DNA from: Lycocorax pyrrhopterus obiensis
Lineage: Eukaryota; Chordata; Aves; Passeriformes; Paradisaeidae
Length of the DNA stretch: 64,000 bases
Assembly (NCBI GenBank): GCA_014706295.1
Contig: JACSVZ010000001.1
Span: 43,738,383 to 43,802,382 of the forward strand
Direction of reading: 5' to 3'
The notes under the pieces were generated by a model. The model saw only the letters and a list, made by a program, of their open reading frames with translations. It made no database searches and had not been told where the DNA came from. Each line of letters starts with the position of its first letter. Within the stretch, counting starts at the first letter, position 1. The position numbers and the translations under genes were made by a program. This document shows positions 24,301-36,714 of this stretch, piece by piece.

Positions 24301-25986
24301 GGAAGATATTCCAAAGACTTTGCTTGAGGATTTCATCCAATGTAGAAACAATATTTCTTTTTAAACTAAAGAGAATGACTTCATCTGGGAAGCTTAAATG
24401 ACAGGCTGCAATCCTTTAAGTTGTTTTTTTCCCACCAGTTATGAGTTTTTATCTTGGAAATAAACAAGGGCTTATTTGAAAGGGCTTTTCAGTAAGGACA
24501 ATGTTTTGTTCAGTTGTTACTGGTAGAAGTGAATGTTACAACACTGGGTAAAATACATCTGTAGTTCAAACCAATAAGGCAAGTAGCCAGACTGCTTTTC
24601 AGCCCTGCTCCATTTAAGATCTTTCTTATTTTAAGTCTTATGAATTAAGCGTATCTGCAGAGACGTGATAACTAATTTGTCTACTAAAAAGCTTAAGAAT
24701 GTGGAACTAATATGAAATGAGTAAAACATTATCATTTATTCATAGTGCTTTCAACTGTATCTCATTCTCCATTGTTCATCTCTAAAATGTCAATCTAGAT
24801 TAAAAATATTTGAGATAAAAACACTGAGTTTGATTCTTAAATCTGTTGCTGTGGTACACAAAACACCCAGTGGAACTTTTTCTTTCTTTGCAGGATAACT
24901 AATTCACTACAGCTTTTAAGGAAAATGATAGGGACAGATGATAGCTTTGATTTTATTGCACTTGCCTTTTCAGTCTTTTGGGATTTTTGCAAATAGATTT
25001 TCAGTAGAAGCGCTACTGGATCAGTAGAAGCCTGAATTGAAGGGTCTCTAAGACAAATTTCTTTTCTTTCTCTGAGAAAACTCGAAGTCAAACATAATCA
25101 CCTGAGCCTTCTTTCAATTTTTCCTTGTGTGATATCTAGTATATAATGATTCCCACATATGCAAGCGTACTTAGAGGGGTCATCCCACACAGACTGTGTT
25201 AGAAAAGTTTAGCTTTGCCTGGGAACTTGAAAGAGGAACGAAAGATATTATGGCAAAAACTGAGTCACTCTTGGCCACTTGGCATTAAAGTTTTTCTCAG
25301 CTGTTGTGGTTGTCTGTGCATCCAACATCAACAAAAATCTAGTCAGAGTTTAGGACTGACCATTGGAACTCCTTTGGCAGGTGCTTTCAACAGAAGGTGC
25401 AGTCACGGCCACCAAGCCACTACTTCAAAGAATTTTTCTTGCCAGGCCACATCAGTATTTAACAGGATTTAGGCTAAACCAGTCAGTTTCCTCTCAGGAC
25501 TCTGTCTGTGCCAAACACAGAGTTACTGAAGAATAAGCCCTGTTTGGTTTTGATGTGGAAACACAGAGCTGAACATTGTTGGATTACTGATGATAACAGC
25601 ACTCATCTCACCTCACACATCTGTTTTACAGGTTTGTATAGGAAGTGACAAAACCAAATTCTACTTGTGTTAATCTTAAAAATGGAGGACAAATTAATCA
25701 ATGTATTCAACTTTGGTTTCATAACAAAATATGTGAATGAACTTACCCTACTCTAATTTAATAAAACTGTGTCAAATCTGTAACTTTAATTTGCATAGGT
25801 CATGATTCAATTATAAGTACTGTTCTTGCACCTAATATTAATCGTGATGTCACTTCTGGCTATTGTGTGAACATATTTACTAACCAGATTTACTTTTCTC
25901 TTTTCCATAGCCAAGTCTGAAGCATTTGCTTAGCCTATTCTACTGGAATGAGTGTGCAAACACATACTAAAGAACTTCCTCATTTA

Positions 25987-26023
25987 TAAATAAATAAATA
26001 AATAAATGAATGAATAAATAAAA
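25987..26023. repeat. (AAAT)n microsatellite with AATG variants
   Basis: About nine tetranucleotide units, mainly AAAT, with two AATG units in the middle. Confidence 0.9.
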
Positions 26024-27269
26024 TATTAAATGAAAAAAATTGTGAAGTTGCAGAGCAGGAGAAAATTGGACATATTACTGTCAGACGCCAGTCTTTGAGC
26101 ATTTAAATGTAAAGTTGAAAAAATTCTAAACGGATCACATTTTGGATGAGCTTGGTAATTAATCATGGATGACAGAAATTAAATGACAGCCTCTTAAGAG
26201 CTAGTCTTGGGTGATATTCAAGTCTATTTCCTCAAATCAAGTTACTCCCAACAAACTTTATTTCCTACCCTTTCTATGTATTTGCCATGTTCTGTCATCA
26301 AATACATGGACTATCATGATGTATGGATCTGATGATGTATGAATTTATTTCACTTTACCTCCAGACACTGGCTACAGGATGAATCGGATGGTGGTTTGCT
26401 TCTGCGAACTCTACCTGTAGTAGCCAGACATAATCCTCCTCTTCTTTCCTTCTTTCATCTTCCATCATTCTGGTGGGATAGGCAGAGAAACAAATTGTTA
26501 GAATCTTTAAAGTTTGCTCTTTTAGGAGATTTATTTTACCTGAAAATGCTTACTTTTGAAGGTGTCATTTCACCTTGGTTTTACAGTAGGATTGATAAAA
26601 CAGTAAAATCCCTTTGAAGTGAAAATAGGCAAAATTAAAGCTTCTTCTGTTTAACCCACTTTTTAGAAAGCATTTCAAGAGACAAAATGGCTTAAAAGCA
26701 GACATTTTGTCATGAGCCATGAGCTTTGGAAAAGCTAAACACCAGCTCTCTAGCACATTTCTAATTAAATATGCAATTAAAAAGCTTTCAGTGGCCCCTA
26801 AGGCTTCCCAGCTGAGTTAATAGAAAACTTCTCATCTTACTTTAACAAGCAAGATAAAACTTTCTTAAAAAAATTATCCAGTGTTAAATAAAGTGCTTGC
26901 CTACTTTGTTTCCTCTCTGTGCTTCAAAATTTTATTTTATGATGAATCAAGTGGCTCAGGATTTTAAAAGCAAAACAGTAAAGATAATGAACATTAAATA
27001 AGTTTGTTGTAAAGTTAAAGTAATCCAGACTGTATTTTAGGTATTTTCTGGGGGCTGAAGTAATATTCAGGTCGTGTGAAAGAGTCCTGTTTATTTAGTA
27101 ATTATTTAGTTGGTCATTTTAAAATACTTAGAGATTTGCATTTTAGTAAAGAATTCAGATCAGGTCTTTTCAAATAAAGCATTTTTATTTCAGTTGGACT
27201 ATCAAGGCTGTTCCACTGAATGATGCAGGTAGTGGGAGTTTGCTCATAGTAGCATAAATTATAGAATGC

Positions 27270-27302
27270 TTTTTTTTTTTTAGTCCTCCAATTTTTTTTT
27301 TT
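27270..27302. repeat. Paired poly-T tracts
   Basis: Two T runs of 11-12 bases separated by about ten bases. There is no adjacent RT-like sequence on either strand to make this a retroposon tail. Confidence 0.7.
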
Positions 27303-28515
27303 GCTGTTATTTTAGGGAGACTGTAGTATTGGCATTGAAGCATGATGAAAGATATACATGAAAATGGCATGTGGACACCTATGATGGGTGAGGGTAGTCA
27401 GAGTACAAGAGAGGATTGGACATGGTCCTCATCTCAGTGAGAAGGTCAAAGGGGGACAGCCTACACTGGAAAGCAAATCCAACAGAAATGAGCCTATGGA
27501 AAGTGTCCAGGGATATACTGAAAGCACTTTATGCTGTCAAAGACGCAGTTAAAATTAATCCATGTTTTAAAAATACTTATACAATATCTCTGGTTTTGAA
27601 TTGTGGAGATTGGAATATTTCTCACACCAGCATTAATCATAATAATCAAGGCATTTAAGTTTGCTGCCAAGTTATAAATTTCTTGTGTTAATTTTCTCTC
27701 TTTACTGTTAATGCTTTTGCACATGCAAATCATTCTTTGTTCTTAGAAATAGCAGACATCACCTCAACCCGCCATATGTTCATAGGACATGCAGTGGTGA
27801 AACAACTTATGTGTAACTCCTAATACCTCAACTCATATAACAGTAAATCTCCTTAGGTCCTGCAATACATGCTTTGTGCTATAGTCAATTTTCTGTCACA
27901 AAAAGTTTTCTGGAATATTACAGACTTTCTTTTTGACATAATAGAATTCTAATCAATAAAGGAATAAGAGCCTTACTGACAGATTTTTTTAGCACAGTAA
28001 CTACCTGAAGGTGTCTTTCCTTTAAAAAATGCAGTCACTTTTGGAATGTGAATAGATTGCCAACTGTGTAGAAAACTTTCTACAGTGTTTCAAAACTGAA
28101 CAGAGTAGGTTACACAGGAAAATATTTTTTTTCATTTATATGTCCTCATATATATATTTTTCAAAACTTCTTTTTAACATTTTATCTTTTCTAGGATCAT
28201 TTTTGTGACAAGTGATTCATGTCTTCATGTGGCTACTTAATTTCAACATCTGAATGTAATGTAAACATATGTGATAAAGTAATAATAAATTTATTAATAC
28301 TAAAAAGCAGCAAAAGAAATACCTCTTAGACATACATGCATATTTTTGATCAGTGATGGCTCTGAAAACAGAACTGCATAAACACATGCAGATAAATCCA
28401 ACTGAACCATTTTATGTTGTCCCCAGTGACACTCTAAGTACGCGATTTTTAAAGATCCCACAGTCTTCTGAAAATATAAAAACATGCAGCACATTGTAGC
28501 CCTGATCTCGAAAGC

Positions 28516-28549
28516 CTTGTCCAAAATAAATTCTTGTCCAAAATAAATT
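28516..28549. repeat. Perfect 17-bp tandem duplication
   Basis: The unit 'cttgtccaaaataaatt' occurs twice head to tail with no mismatch, 28516-28532 and 28533-28549. Identity of the copies suggests a recent slippage or repair event. Confidence 0.95.
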
Positions 28550-31095
28550 CTTCTCTTTTGTAGCTGCTTTTCTAGGAAAAAAAAACCAAACAACTTTGTG
28601 TTTCTTTGGCTTTGTAAATATGAAAACCTCCCTGTAACCTAGTGGCTGACCAGATTCCTGTGGTGAGTGTTTTGCAATGGTTAGAGATTTAGATTCTGTT
28701 TCTTCCATTTTCAATTTACTTGTAATGGAGTTCAGGAGCAAAATATACCAGAAAATCATAAATCAAGTATTCCCTTCTATGTTCTCACATATCTGTGTAT
28801 ATAAAATACACAGTGAAGTTGTGATGAGAACAGGTTTTGTCTCAATAAAGGGGTATAACACAGTCAGGAACACATGGATTGCACTTGTTTCCTTTGTTGA
28901 TGGATCTAGTCCAGTTTTTTATCCAGGGAAAATAAGTAACTCAGAGTTAAATGAATTTTTTTCAGTTAAGCAAGTTTTCTAACTCTCTGACTAAACTAGT
29001 AAGCAAACTCTTGGGATTGCAGTTCTGTATTGAATATTCATGTTATTGAGTTCAAAATCCAGGTTTTAGCAGTATTTTCTGATATTCCCAGAAATATTCT
29101 TGTAGTCTAACTATTGACTAAAACAGTAGTGTCAAGAGATGAATCCAGCTAAAGCAATTTCCTTACAGAGCTGCATTGTTAAAAATGCAAGGGAAAAGGG
29201 TATGAAGAAGCACTACCTTACTGTGCATCTTCATCAAGACTTCTTGCCATGGAATTTTTGTTTTGGATTTGGAAAGCAACCTAGGAGTAAAGTTAATTTT
29301 AAACAAATAATAGAATTACAGTCTGGGATGCTGTACCTCAGTAACTCATCCAAGACTAATATATTGCTACTGGAGGAAAATTAAAACTTCTAAAGTAAGT
29401 TTAATTTGACCTACGTTATTCTAGAAAAAAATAAAAATATGTAGGATATTTCAAGGGAATAAATAACAAATAAATAAATTTTCAAAGGAAGGGAATAAAG
29501 ACACATAAATGAATGAGAAATAAATGTGATCTGGGAGTGTAAACTACAGATGAGATCTGAAGCAACAGCAATAGGACTGTGTTAAGCAAAGGGAAATGAT
29601 AAAAATAAAAAAAGGAATAAAAGTTAAAATGCAGTCAATATATTTAAAAATGTGACTACAGCATTTATATATTCTATGCCTTTGAGGATAGTTGCAATTT
29701 TCTTTCGTGTGTGTGATGATGTTAAGAAATTCCAAAGAGCTGTTGTAGGTATAAGGAGATTGATGATATCAGACAAGTTGTGGTAGAAGAAATGGTGCAG
29801 ATGGAAAATATTGCTGAAGTAATCTGCAGTTTACCAGACCTGCATGAAGAAAAGGGACTAGTCTCATTTCTATTGAGGCTTGTGCCTCAATATCAAAAAC
29901 ATATGAGTCATCTACAGTGTTTAAAACTAGGTACATGTCAGAAAAATACATCGGCTGCTATAGAATCAGTATTATTAAGATGTTTCAGAATAAATTGATT
30001 TGATACCAGAAAAAGGAACTTGATGCAATATGGTAAAATAATGTCCAGCAGAATATTTTCTGAATTGAACTGAGCAATTTGGTAGGCAACCCTGGAAGAG
30101 CTCCATTTCAAATATTAAAAAAAAAGATATAACCCCCCCAATTCCTCAATACTAATTATTAATTTCTCAGGGGTCACAGACTAATATTTTTTAAAGTAGA
30201 GAAGTCCTCAGAAGAAAGGAATGCTTTCTCATGTCTTCAGAAGACTATTGGTTTGCTGTTACCTTAGTCTTTGTCTTCAAAGTTTCTAGATTCATAATGA
30301 AAAAATGGTGAACTAACTCAAAATATGCCAAATTCTGTATGAATCCAAAAACACATAAAAGAAGGATTTTTAGTACTGAATCATTTGCAGTATGCAAAGA
30401 GGTATTCCTGTTAAACTTAATAACTTATTCTTTAAAAAAAACCTCAAACAAACAAGTAATTTTTCTTGTCTATCTAAGGAACAAAGTAGTTTTACATCTA
30501 TTCATAAAAAAAGGTCAAACAGCTTAAGCCATTTATTCGTCGTAATAACTATGGTAGTATTATGAATAAAAGCTTTAAATACCTTTTCTACCATATTTCA
30601 ATTTTCAAGGGGGTTCACAGAGATTTAGTAGCATGTCTCCTATTAGAATATATCACATACCTAAGTGAACACACTCTACCCTGAAAATTGAGATGTTCAG
30701 AGACAGTTCAGCAATCATATATTCAGGCAAGTAACTTATATTTACATTTTCTTTACATTCAGTGGAACTACTGAATTCTGCATTTTCGGGATCAAGCTAT
30801 TAAACATAGCACAGGAGAACAAAGAGCTTGCAATCCTAATTCTAAACAGGAGAACTTTTAAATATAATTATATGAATAATTTCCTACAGTATTGTGGATT
30901 CATAGTTTCTGAATTGAGCATAGCAACTTTTAGTTATCAGAAAATTAGTTAGATTAATTTTCCAGTGTTGATACCTGACTATTTTTTCCTTCTTTAAGTT
31001 TGTCTTCCATAATCAACTGGCAATTAGTCACAGTTGAATATTTCTACAAAATTAAAATCAAGGATTTTCACATATGCAAGGTTATTGAATTGATC

Positions 31096-31720
31096 ATAGA
31101 ATTACAGAGGTTTGGAAAGGACCTTAAAGATCATCTAGTTCCAACCTCCCTGCCACTGAAAGGAGCACCTTCCATTACACCGGGATTCTCAAAGCCTCAT
31201 CCAACCAGGCCTCGAACACTTCCAGCGACGAGGCATTCCACAACTTCTCTGGGCAACCTGTTCCAGTGCCTCACCACCCTTATCCTATCGCTACATGACC
31301 TTGTGAAATGTTGCTGTCCAGCTCTCGCAGGGCCTTTTTAGGCACTGGAAGGATACTAGAAGAGACCAGAGTCTTCTCTTCTGTATTCTGAACAATCCCA
31401 GCTCTCTCAGCCTGTCTGCGTATCCCATCCCTCTGATTGTCTTCGTGGACTTGCTCCAGCAGGTCCATGCCCTTATTACGGTGTTGCCTGCAGAGCTGGA
31501 AGCAGTACCCCAGGTGATATCTCACAAGAGGGGAGTAGATGGGAAGAACCATTGCCCTTGACCTGCAGGTCACACTTCCTTTGGTGTTGCCCAGGAGATG
31601 ATTGTCTTTCTGGGCTGCAAGTGCACATTGAAGGCTCATATAAAGGTTTTCATTCACCAAGACCTCCAAGTCCTTCTCAGGGCTACTCTCAATCTATTCT
31701 CCTTCAGTGGAGCCAAGGGC
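31096..31720 (-). mobile_element. CR1 LINE, ORF2 C-terminal part plus 3' UTR
   Basis: The longest CR1 copy in the window, on the minus strand. On the plus strand the 3' terminus reads 'catagaattacagaggtttg' then 'aaggaccttaaagatcatct'. Minus-strand translation over about 31669-31430 gives LVNENLYMSLQCALAAQK, then AMVLPIYSPLVRYHLGYCF, then KGMDLLEQV, which follows the CR1 ORF2 region after the RT palm (LVRPHLEYC in the family). This open frame spans 129 codons, but it runs out of frame with the family near its end, so it is not a functional protein. The upstream (right) boundary is uncertain because sequence to about 31900 is GC-rich but unclear. Confidence 0.93.
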
Positions 31721-31902
31721 TGGTGTGACTCTTACTCACCTCCACGTGCCATTTGTGTCATTGACTGTTGCTGCCAGATGACCCAGACTCATCATCCCAG
31801 GCAGTCCAGCAGAGCCATGGCATCACTTGTGACCCTCAGTTTGCTCTTGGGGATTGAGTCAGTCACTGTGTGGGCACATTGTGCCTTGTCTCTCTCACAG
31901 CT
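31721..31902. other. Unexplained segment between two CR1 copies
   Basis: A moderately GC-rich 180-bp block between the CR1 at 31.1-31.7 kb and the next CR1 3' terminus. It could be a diverged upstream part of the first CR1 (reading minus) or an unrelated older repeat. I could not match it with confidence to either. Confidence 0.5.
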
Positions 31903-32024
31903 TCATATAGTCATAAAATATGCAGAGCTGGAAGAGAACCATCAGGATCATCAAGTCCAACTTCTGGCCCTGCACAGGACACCCCAAGAATCACACCATG
32001 GCACCCCAAGAATCCCACCATGAT
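31903..32024 (-). mobile_element. Second CR1 3' end, different subfamily
   Basis: A short CR1 terminus on the minus strand. The plus strand reads 'tcatatagtcataaaatatg' (decayed octamers), 'agagctggaagagaaccatc', 'aggatcatcaagtccaactt' and 'ctggccctgcacaggacacc'. The wording after the tail differs from the neighbouring CR1, indicating another subfamily. Its last 44 bases are a tandem duplication (31981-32024). It lies head to tail with the first copy, on the same strand. Confidence 0.88.
31981..32024. repeat. 22-bp tandem duplication inside a CR1 end
   Basis: The block starting 'accccaagaatcacaccatg' (31981-32002) is repeated at 32003-32024 with one or two differences. Confidence 0.9.
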
Positions 32025-32033
32025 TTGATCAAT

Positions 32034-32057
32034 CTTTCAATAAAGCTTTCAATAAAG
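32034..32057. repeat. 12-bp tandem duplication with AATAAAG
   Basis: 'ctttcaataaag' occurs twice in a row (32034-32045, 32046-32057). Each copy contains an AATAAA hexamer. With no transcript in view this is best read as simple slippage. Confidence 0.93.
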
Positions 32058-33958
32058 CTTTACTCTACAATGTTACACACCATTGCTATTTAGATGACAG
32101 TCAGTCTTGCATCAATCAAATTTTTAAAGTATGGAATATTAAAGAAAAATTTTCATTATTGAAAAAATATTGAACATGGCATTGATCGAAATGTATGAAA
32201 GTCAATAGCTATTAAAAGATTAAATCACAGAGCTCCTAAAAAAGCTACACTAGGTTATCTAGGTTTTACAAATGTATTTTTTAATGTTTTATAAAGCTTT
32301 AAGTATATTAAGAAATACAATGTCCAGTTCTTTTTATAATCTCTAATTCTGTAGTTCCCTTAGCATTAATTTCAAAAACAATGCCTCTCACATATTAGCT
32401 TGCATAAAGGCATGCATGTTAATATCCTGATTTTGTAGCAATATGCTTTTTCATTTTTATATAAGAATTACAGGTAAAATAGCTTTTTTTTTTTCATAGT
32501 CATGACTGAATTACTGCAGAATAACTGAAAAACACAAAGCAAGTCTTGATGGACTTTACACTAAGTAGATATGATCAGGAACTGTATAAAACAATAATGT
32601 CTTTTGCAAAGGAAAATCACAAAATGCAGATTCTGTGAAACATGTTTCTGTTGCAAACTGTGATGTGAAGATGCAATGAAGTAGAGGGTAATGGATGGCA
32701 CTAGTATTGGATGTGATAGGTAATTCTGGAAAAACATGATTTGGGCAAATTCCAAGTCTGCTCATTGATTCAATCACTCTCAGATGTCAGTGTCATCAGA
32801 GCATCCCTTGAAATGATGGCATGCACATCAGAAAAACTGTAGCTTCTCTGTAGTAAAAAGTTCTTTCTTTGAAGGAATTTGGCCTTATATTATTAAAAAA
32901 GAAAACTAAAATTAAACCAATACAAACCAGACTAAAACCTCACAAAACAAACAAACCCCCATTTACTCCCATTTCCTGTGAAATGAGAGCTGGATTAGTA
33001 TGTTGGTGGCCAGGAAGGTGCTGTCATCTGCATACATATGTACATCAGTGTCCTGAAACAACCTATAAATAAAAGTATCATGGTATTTTTCAATGCATGA
33101 GGTATTTAGTTACATTTATTTTAGATTCTGTAATTAATAAATAATTTGTTGTAAAGACAAATGGGAAATGTTTTAGCTTTTTCCATGGTACAAATGCTGA
33201 ACACATTCTATATTAGAAAATGTGATAAACAGATTTTATGCACAAAAGCCTCTCTGAAATATAGGCAGAATTTTCTCTGAGGGAAACATCTGTGTATTAA
33301 ACTCATTTATCAAACAGCACTTTGCCTGAAACAGGATGCAAGCAGCCTTTTTAAAAACTGTGCACAGCAATACAGTGTAATAAGCAGCAAAAAAGCATAC
33401 TTCTTTCCTCTATTTTGTTGTTTTTTTTTAATCTCCTGGTTTTAAAAGTTGCACTGTACAAATTGTGCAAATAATAAGATCATCTGGGTTTTGGGTTTGT
33501 GGTTTTTTTCTTTTCTTTTCCTCATACAAAAAGAGTATTTTTTCTCTCTCCTTTTCTCTCAAACAAAATTTAAGTCTAAAATGGGAAACAGTCGCTCTGA
33601 AACCAGAACTATTATTTTTGATTTTTGTGCTCTTATGCTCACATACTGAAACCTAGTATTTAGTTTCTGATGACTCTTCAAAATCCAGCTTCAAGCCTAC
33701 TTCTGTCTTTGTGAAGTCTGAGTTTTATCAACATCTTTCTCTCACAAATTTTATCTTCTCTTACTGCTTCTAGAATCCCTAATATTGTGTATCAAATGTA
33801 ATAGAAAACATGACTACAGATTTATTTGAGAATATGAGTTGTGAATGTGCAGATGCAGAAGGTAATACAATCTCTCCTAAATATAAACCTCATCAATATC
33901 ACTAAGATTTCCATGCTTGAATGAAATACGCAGAATTTTGGTGATCAGTATGAGAAAA

Positions 33959-33986
33959 AATGATTAAAAATAATTTTTTAATCGTT
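33959..33986. repeat. AT-rich inverted repeat
   Basis: Left arm 33959-33970 and right arm 33975-33986 pair over 12 bp with one G-T wobble and a 4-nt loop. The AT content makes chance origin plausible. Confidence 0.8.
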
Positions 33987-36021
33987 ATATAGTTGGAATA
34001 TTTGCTTCAGCATAAAAAATATTTGAAGACCACCACTGAAGTAAAATACATTTGGATTAGATTATATCACTCAGTCATCTTTAGTAGTTCTGTTCCCTGA
34101 AATTTGCCCTAACAATGTCAGTCATACTATTTTTGGACTAATATGTTATTATCTGATCCAGAAGAATCTAATTTTTTTACTAATTATATGTTATTTATCT
34201 GCATTAAAAACATTATTTAGAATTTTTTTTTGTTCAGAAATCATAAATCAAAATAATTATAAAATCATTCCATCTAGAACCAGCTTGTATTTTTTCTTCC
34301 TTAATAAAGTTTAAAGAGTATGTTTAGGGAATGTCCTCTGCATGCAAATATGCTGAAAAGAAAGGATGCTCCACTGACACTTCCATATATTTATTATACA
34401 ATATGATGTTCATCAGCAAAAAAATCTGCAATTAGCATATTCTCAACAGAAACAAGGGAGTGTTAAATTTATGGTGACCTAAGGGATGCTATAACTTATT
34501 TTAAAAACATTCATTTGAAAACTTATGCCAATCCCTCTGGGTCAAACACAGAAATAAATACATCATTGTATTTTTTTTGGCAATAACATTTGTTATCTAA
34601 CTTTCACAGCTCCACTTAAAAGCCAGATTGCTACTTTAAACGAGTCCAAAGTGGTAATGCAGAGGAAGGCAAAGATTGATAAACACATGCATCATCATAC
34701 TCCATATTGGCTACATCCAGTCTGAGTAGAGAAAAGGATCTATTTGTTCTGATTAACAACTTCAAGATCAGGCCTAACGGCAGCAATAGAAAAATATTTA
34801 TGTTTTTGGGTATACTTTTAAAAGTTTCTTGATGGCAAACAATAGTCCCCATTTATATAAGAGACCTAGCTCTGCTTTATATTTACATTTAGATAGCTTT
34901 AGCAACTGATAATTTGTTTTGCTGTTATCTCAACCATGCAAGAGTAAAAAAGCATTACAAGACTATCTGTAACTGTGGTGATAAATTTATAAATAATACA
35001 ATATTCATGAACTTTTAAAATCAGCTTAATTTTGTGAAATAAAAAATATTTTTTTTTATGTGATGAACCTGTTTACATTTCCCAGCTGCAGAAAATTTAA
35101 TGGATTGGGTAAAGGTAAGCAGAGATTTTGAAACGTTTTTACTTACAGGTAAATTCTGCTTAGCTCTTAATTAACACTTCTCAGAAAAGTCAAGCATGCT
35201 CCTTGCTATATCCTCATAGAGTATCAGTTTACTGCTGCACATTCTGAAGTAGATACGGCAATACTGATATCAGTAAAACCTTTCGGTCATAGTACTGAAG
35301 AGATTCAACTGCTTCTGTGAAATGAAGAATGAAATAACTATACCTGGAATCTCCCTTCATGTCCTATTTTAATGATGTGAAAGGAACCAAAGAGAGTTTC
35401 TGTCCTGCCACTGTCCTGTCCCTGCCCCTGCCGCTGACTTCCTAGCATGAATTTTTCTTCCCGGCTGAATCTGCGTTTTCAGCTTAATACATCAATGTCT
35501 CATCTAACTCTTTGGGTGGTAAAATACATTTAACTTCGTCTCTGCTTTGAAGGCTAATCTGAAGCTCTAAATAGCACACTATCAAAAACCTAAATAAAAA
35601 CATGGGTTCTCTGAACCTATATACACCTCCAGTGTCACCAGGGCAAGGCAACATTAATGTACTCGAGCAGGTGACAGCTGTCTACTGCACGTACCCTTAT
35701 ACCCTGCTGTTTCAGACTTAAGAGGAAAATGCTTGCAATCATCCACTTTTGCTGTGGAAGTTCCCAGCCTTACTAAATCCTTGGCTCCTGTATTGCAAGT
35801 TGTCAAGCAGTCAGAAAACACAAGTCCTCTGTAGTGCTTTAAATAATTTACTGGTATCGAGTAGCTGAAAATTAGTCTAGACCACAGATGCAGTGTGAGT
35901 TAGCACTTTAACTGATTGCTAAAAAAGTTGATGATATTGAAGAGTAGAACAGCCAATAATTATTCAGAAAACATATTGTAGCGAGCTGTCACGCAGTTGT
36001 GTCCAGAAAGCAAAACTGTAT

Positions 36022-36046
36022 TCTGTATCTGGTTCACAGATACAGA
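36022..36046. repeat. Perfect 10-bp inverted repeat, 5-nt loop
   Basis: TCTGTATCTG at 36022-36031 pairs with CAGATACAGA at 36037-36046. The sequence is mixed in composition, so it is not a trivial AT palindrome. Surrounding DNA has more CpG than the background. Confidence 0.9.
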
Positions 36047-36105
36047 TTAAAACACGATCAGCGGCAGCATCTTGAAACAAAATTGGCCTTCTCTCAGTTC
36101 AGATG

Positions 36106-36520
36106 AATGAGCTGCAGGAGAGGCAAAGCTTCTTCTCCTAGTGCAGACTGTGTCTGAGCATGATCACCTTGTGGTGGGCTTTTCCTATTTATCCTCCCCT
36201 GCTTTGTTACCCTCCATGATGGCAGAGCAGATCAGGTTAGCTTCAGCTGGGCTGTGTGTGGTGCAGTGCTGTCCCTTTGGGGAGCTGGACCACCTGCCTT
36301 GAGGTTCTTTGTTGGCTTGCAGCTTCCTCGCCAGGAAGGGCCTGATGTGGCAGGCACATCCCCACAGGAGGCATGCGCTGTCAGCCCCCAACAGAGGAGC
36401 CTGGTGGTGCTCTCAGAACTCCCAGCTGGGATATATCGTGCTGAGCTGAAGCCTGTGACCTCAGAGCCTGAGCCTTTCCTCACCTGACAGCAGCATGTCT
36501 TGTGGTGTACTTATTGCACC
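36106..36520. other. GC-rich block of unknown nature
   Basis: A sharp rise in GC over about 400 bp, with abrupt edges back to AT-rich DNA. Open frames overlap on both strands: plus 36254-36487 (77 codons) and minus 36232-36483 (83 codons). None resembles a known family. On the minus strand a TATA-like 'gataaatagg' lies near 36186-36195. Possibilities are an old LTR or other repeat not recognised here, a pseudogene fragment, or an unusual regulatory element. It is not CR1. Confidence 0.5.
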
Positions 36521-36684
36521 ACACCATTTACATTTGGATGTTCCTGAACACTTCAATGCCAACTCTAATTGCATGGTGTCATATCATCTTTCCTTTTTGA
36601 CTGCTGACTTCTTGCATTTACCTTGATGTGTTAGCAAAGTCCTTTACTATTCCTAGAAGAAGGTAGGAAAGACATCAAAGATAA

Positions 36685-36714
36685 AGGGGGAGAGAGAGAG
36701 AGAGAGGGAGAGAG
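36685..36714. repeat. (GA)n purine tract
   Basis: G-run followed by about ten GA units with one GGA interruption; a strict purine strand of about 30 bases. Confidence 0.92.

Larger units (their letters stand above)
21359..31095. other. Unique AT-rich non-coding DNA, 9.7 kb
   Basis: This long stretch has no recognised gene or dispersed repeat. It holds an AAAT array (25987-26023), two T runs (27270-27302) and a perfect 17-bp tandem duplication (28516-28549). Short open frames such as 29780-29998 (+) and 23197-23517 (+) have no family resemblance. I cannot exclude a small exon, because splice sites cannot be judged by eye alone. Confidence 0.45.
32058..36105. other. Unique AT-rich non-coding DNA, 4 kb
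   Basis: No gene or dispersed repeat is recognised. An AT-rich imperfect palindrome lies at 33959-33986. From about 35.6 kb GC and CpG content rise slightly, with E-box-like CAGGTG and CAGCTG near 35670-35680, and a 10-bp inverted repeat is present at 36022-36046. Confidence 0.45.

Noticed and set aside
31280..31669. 129-codon minus-strand open frame as a gene
   Set aside because: It is the C-terminal part of CR1 ORF2 continuing out of frame, inside a CR1 3' fragment.
32034..32057. Tandem AATAAA as a gene's polyadenylation site
   Set aside because: No upstream exon or downstream GU-rich element supports a transcript. Simple slippage explains it.
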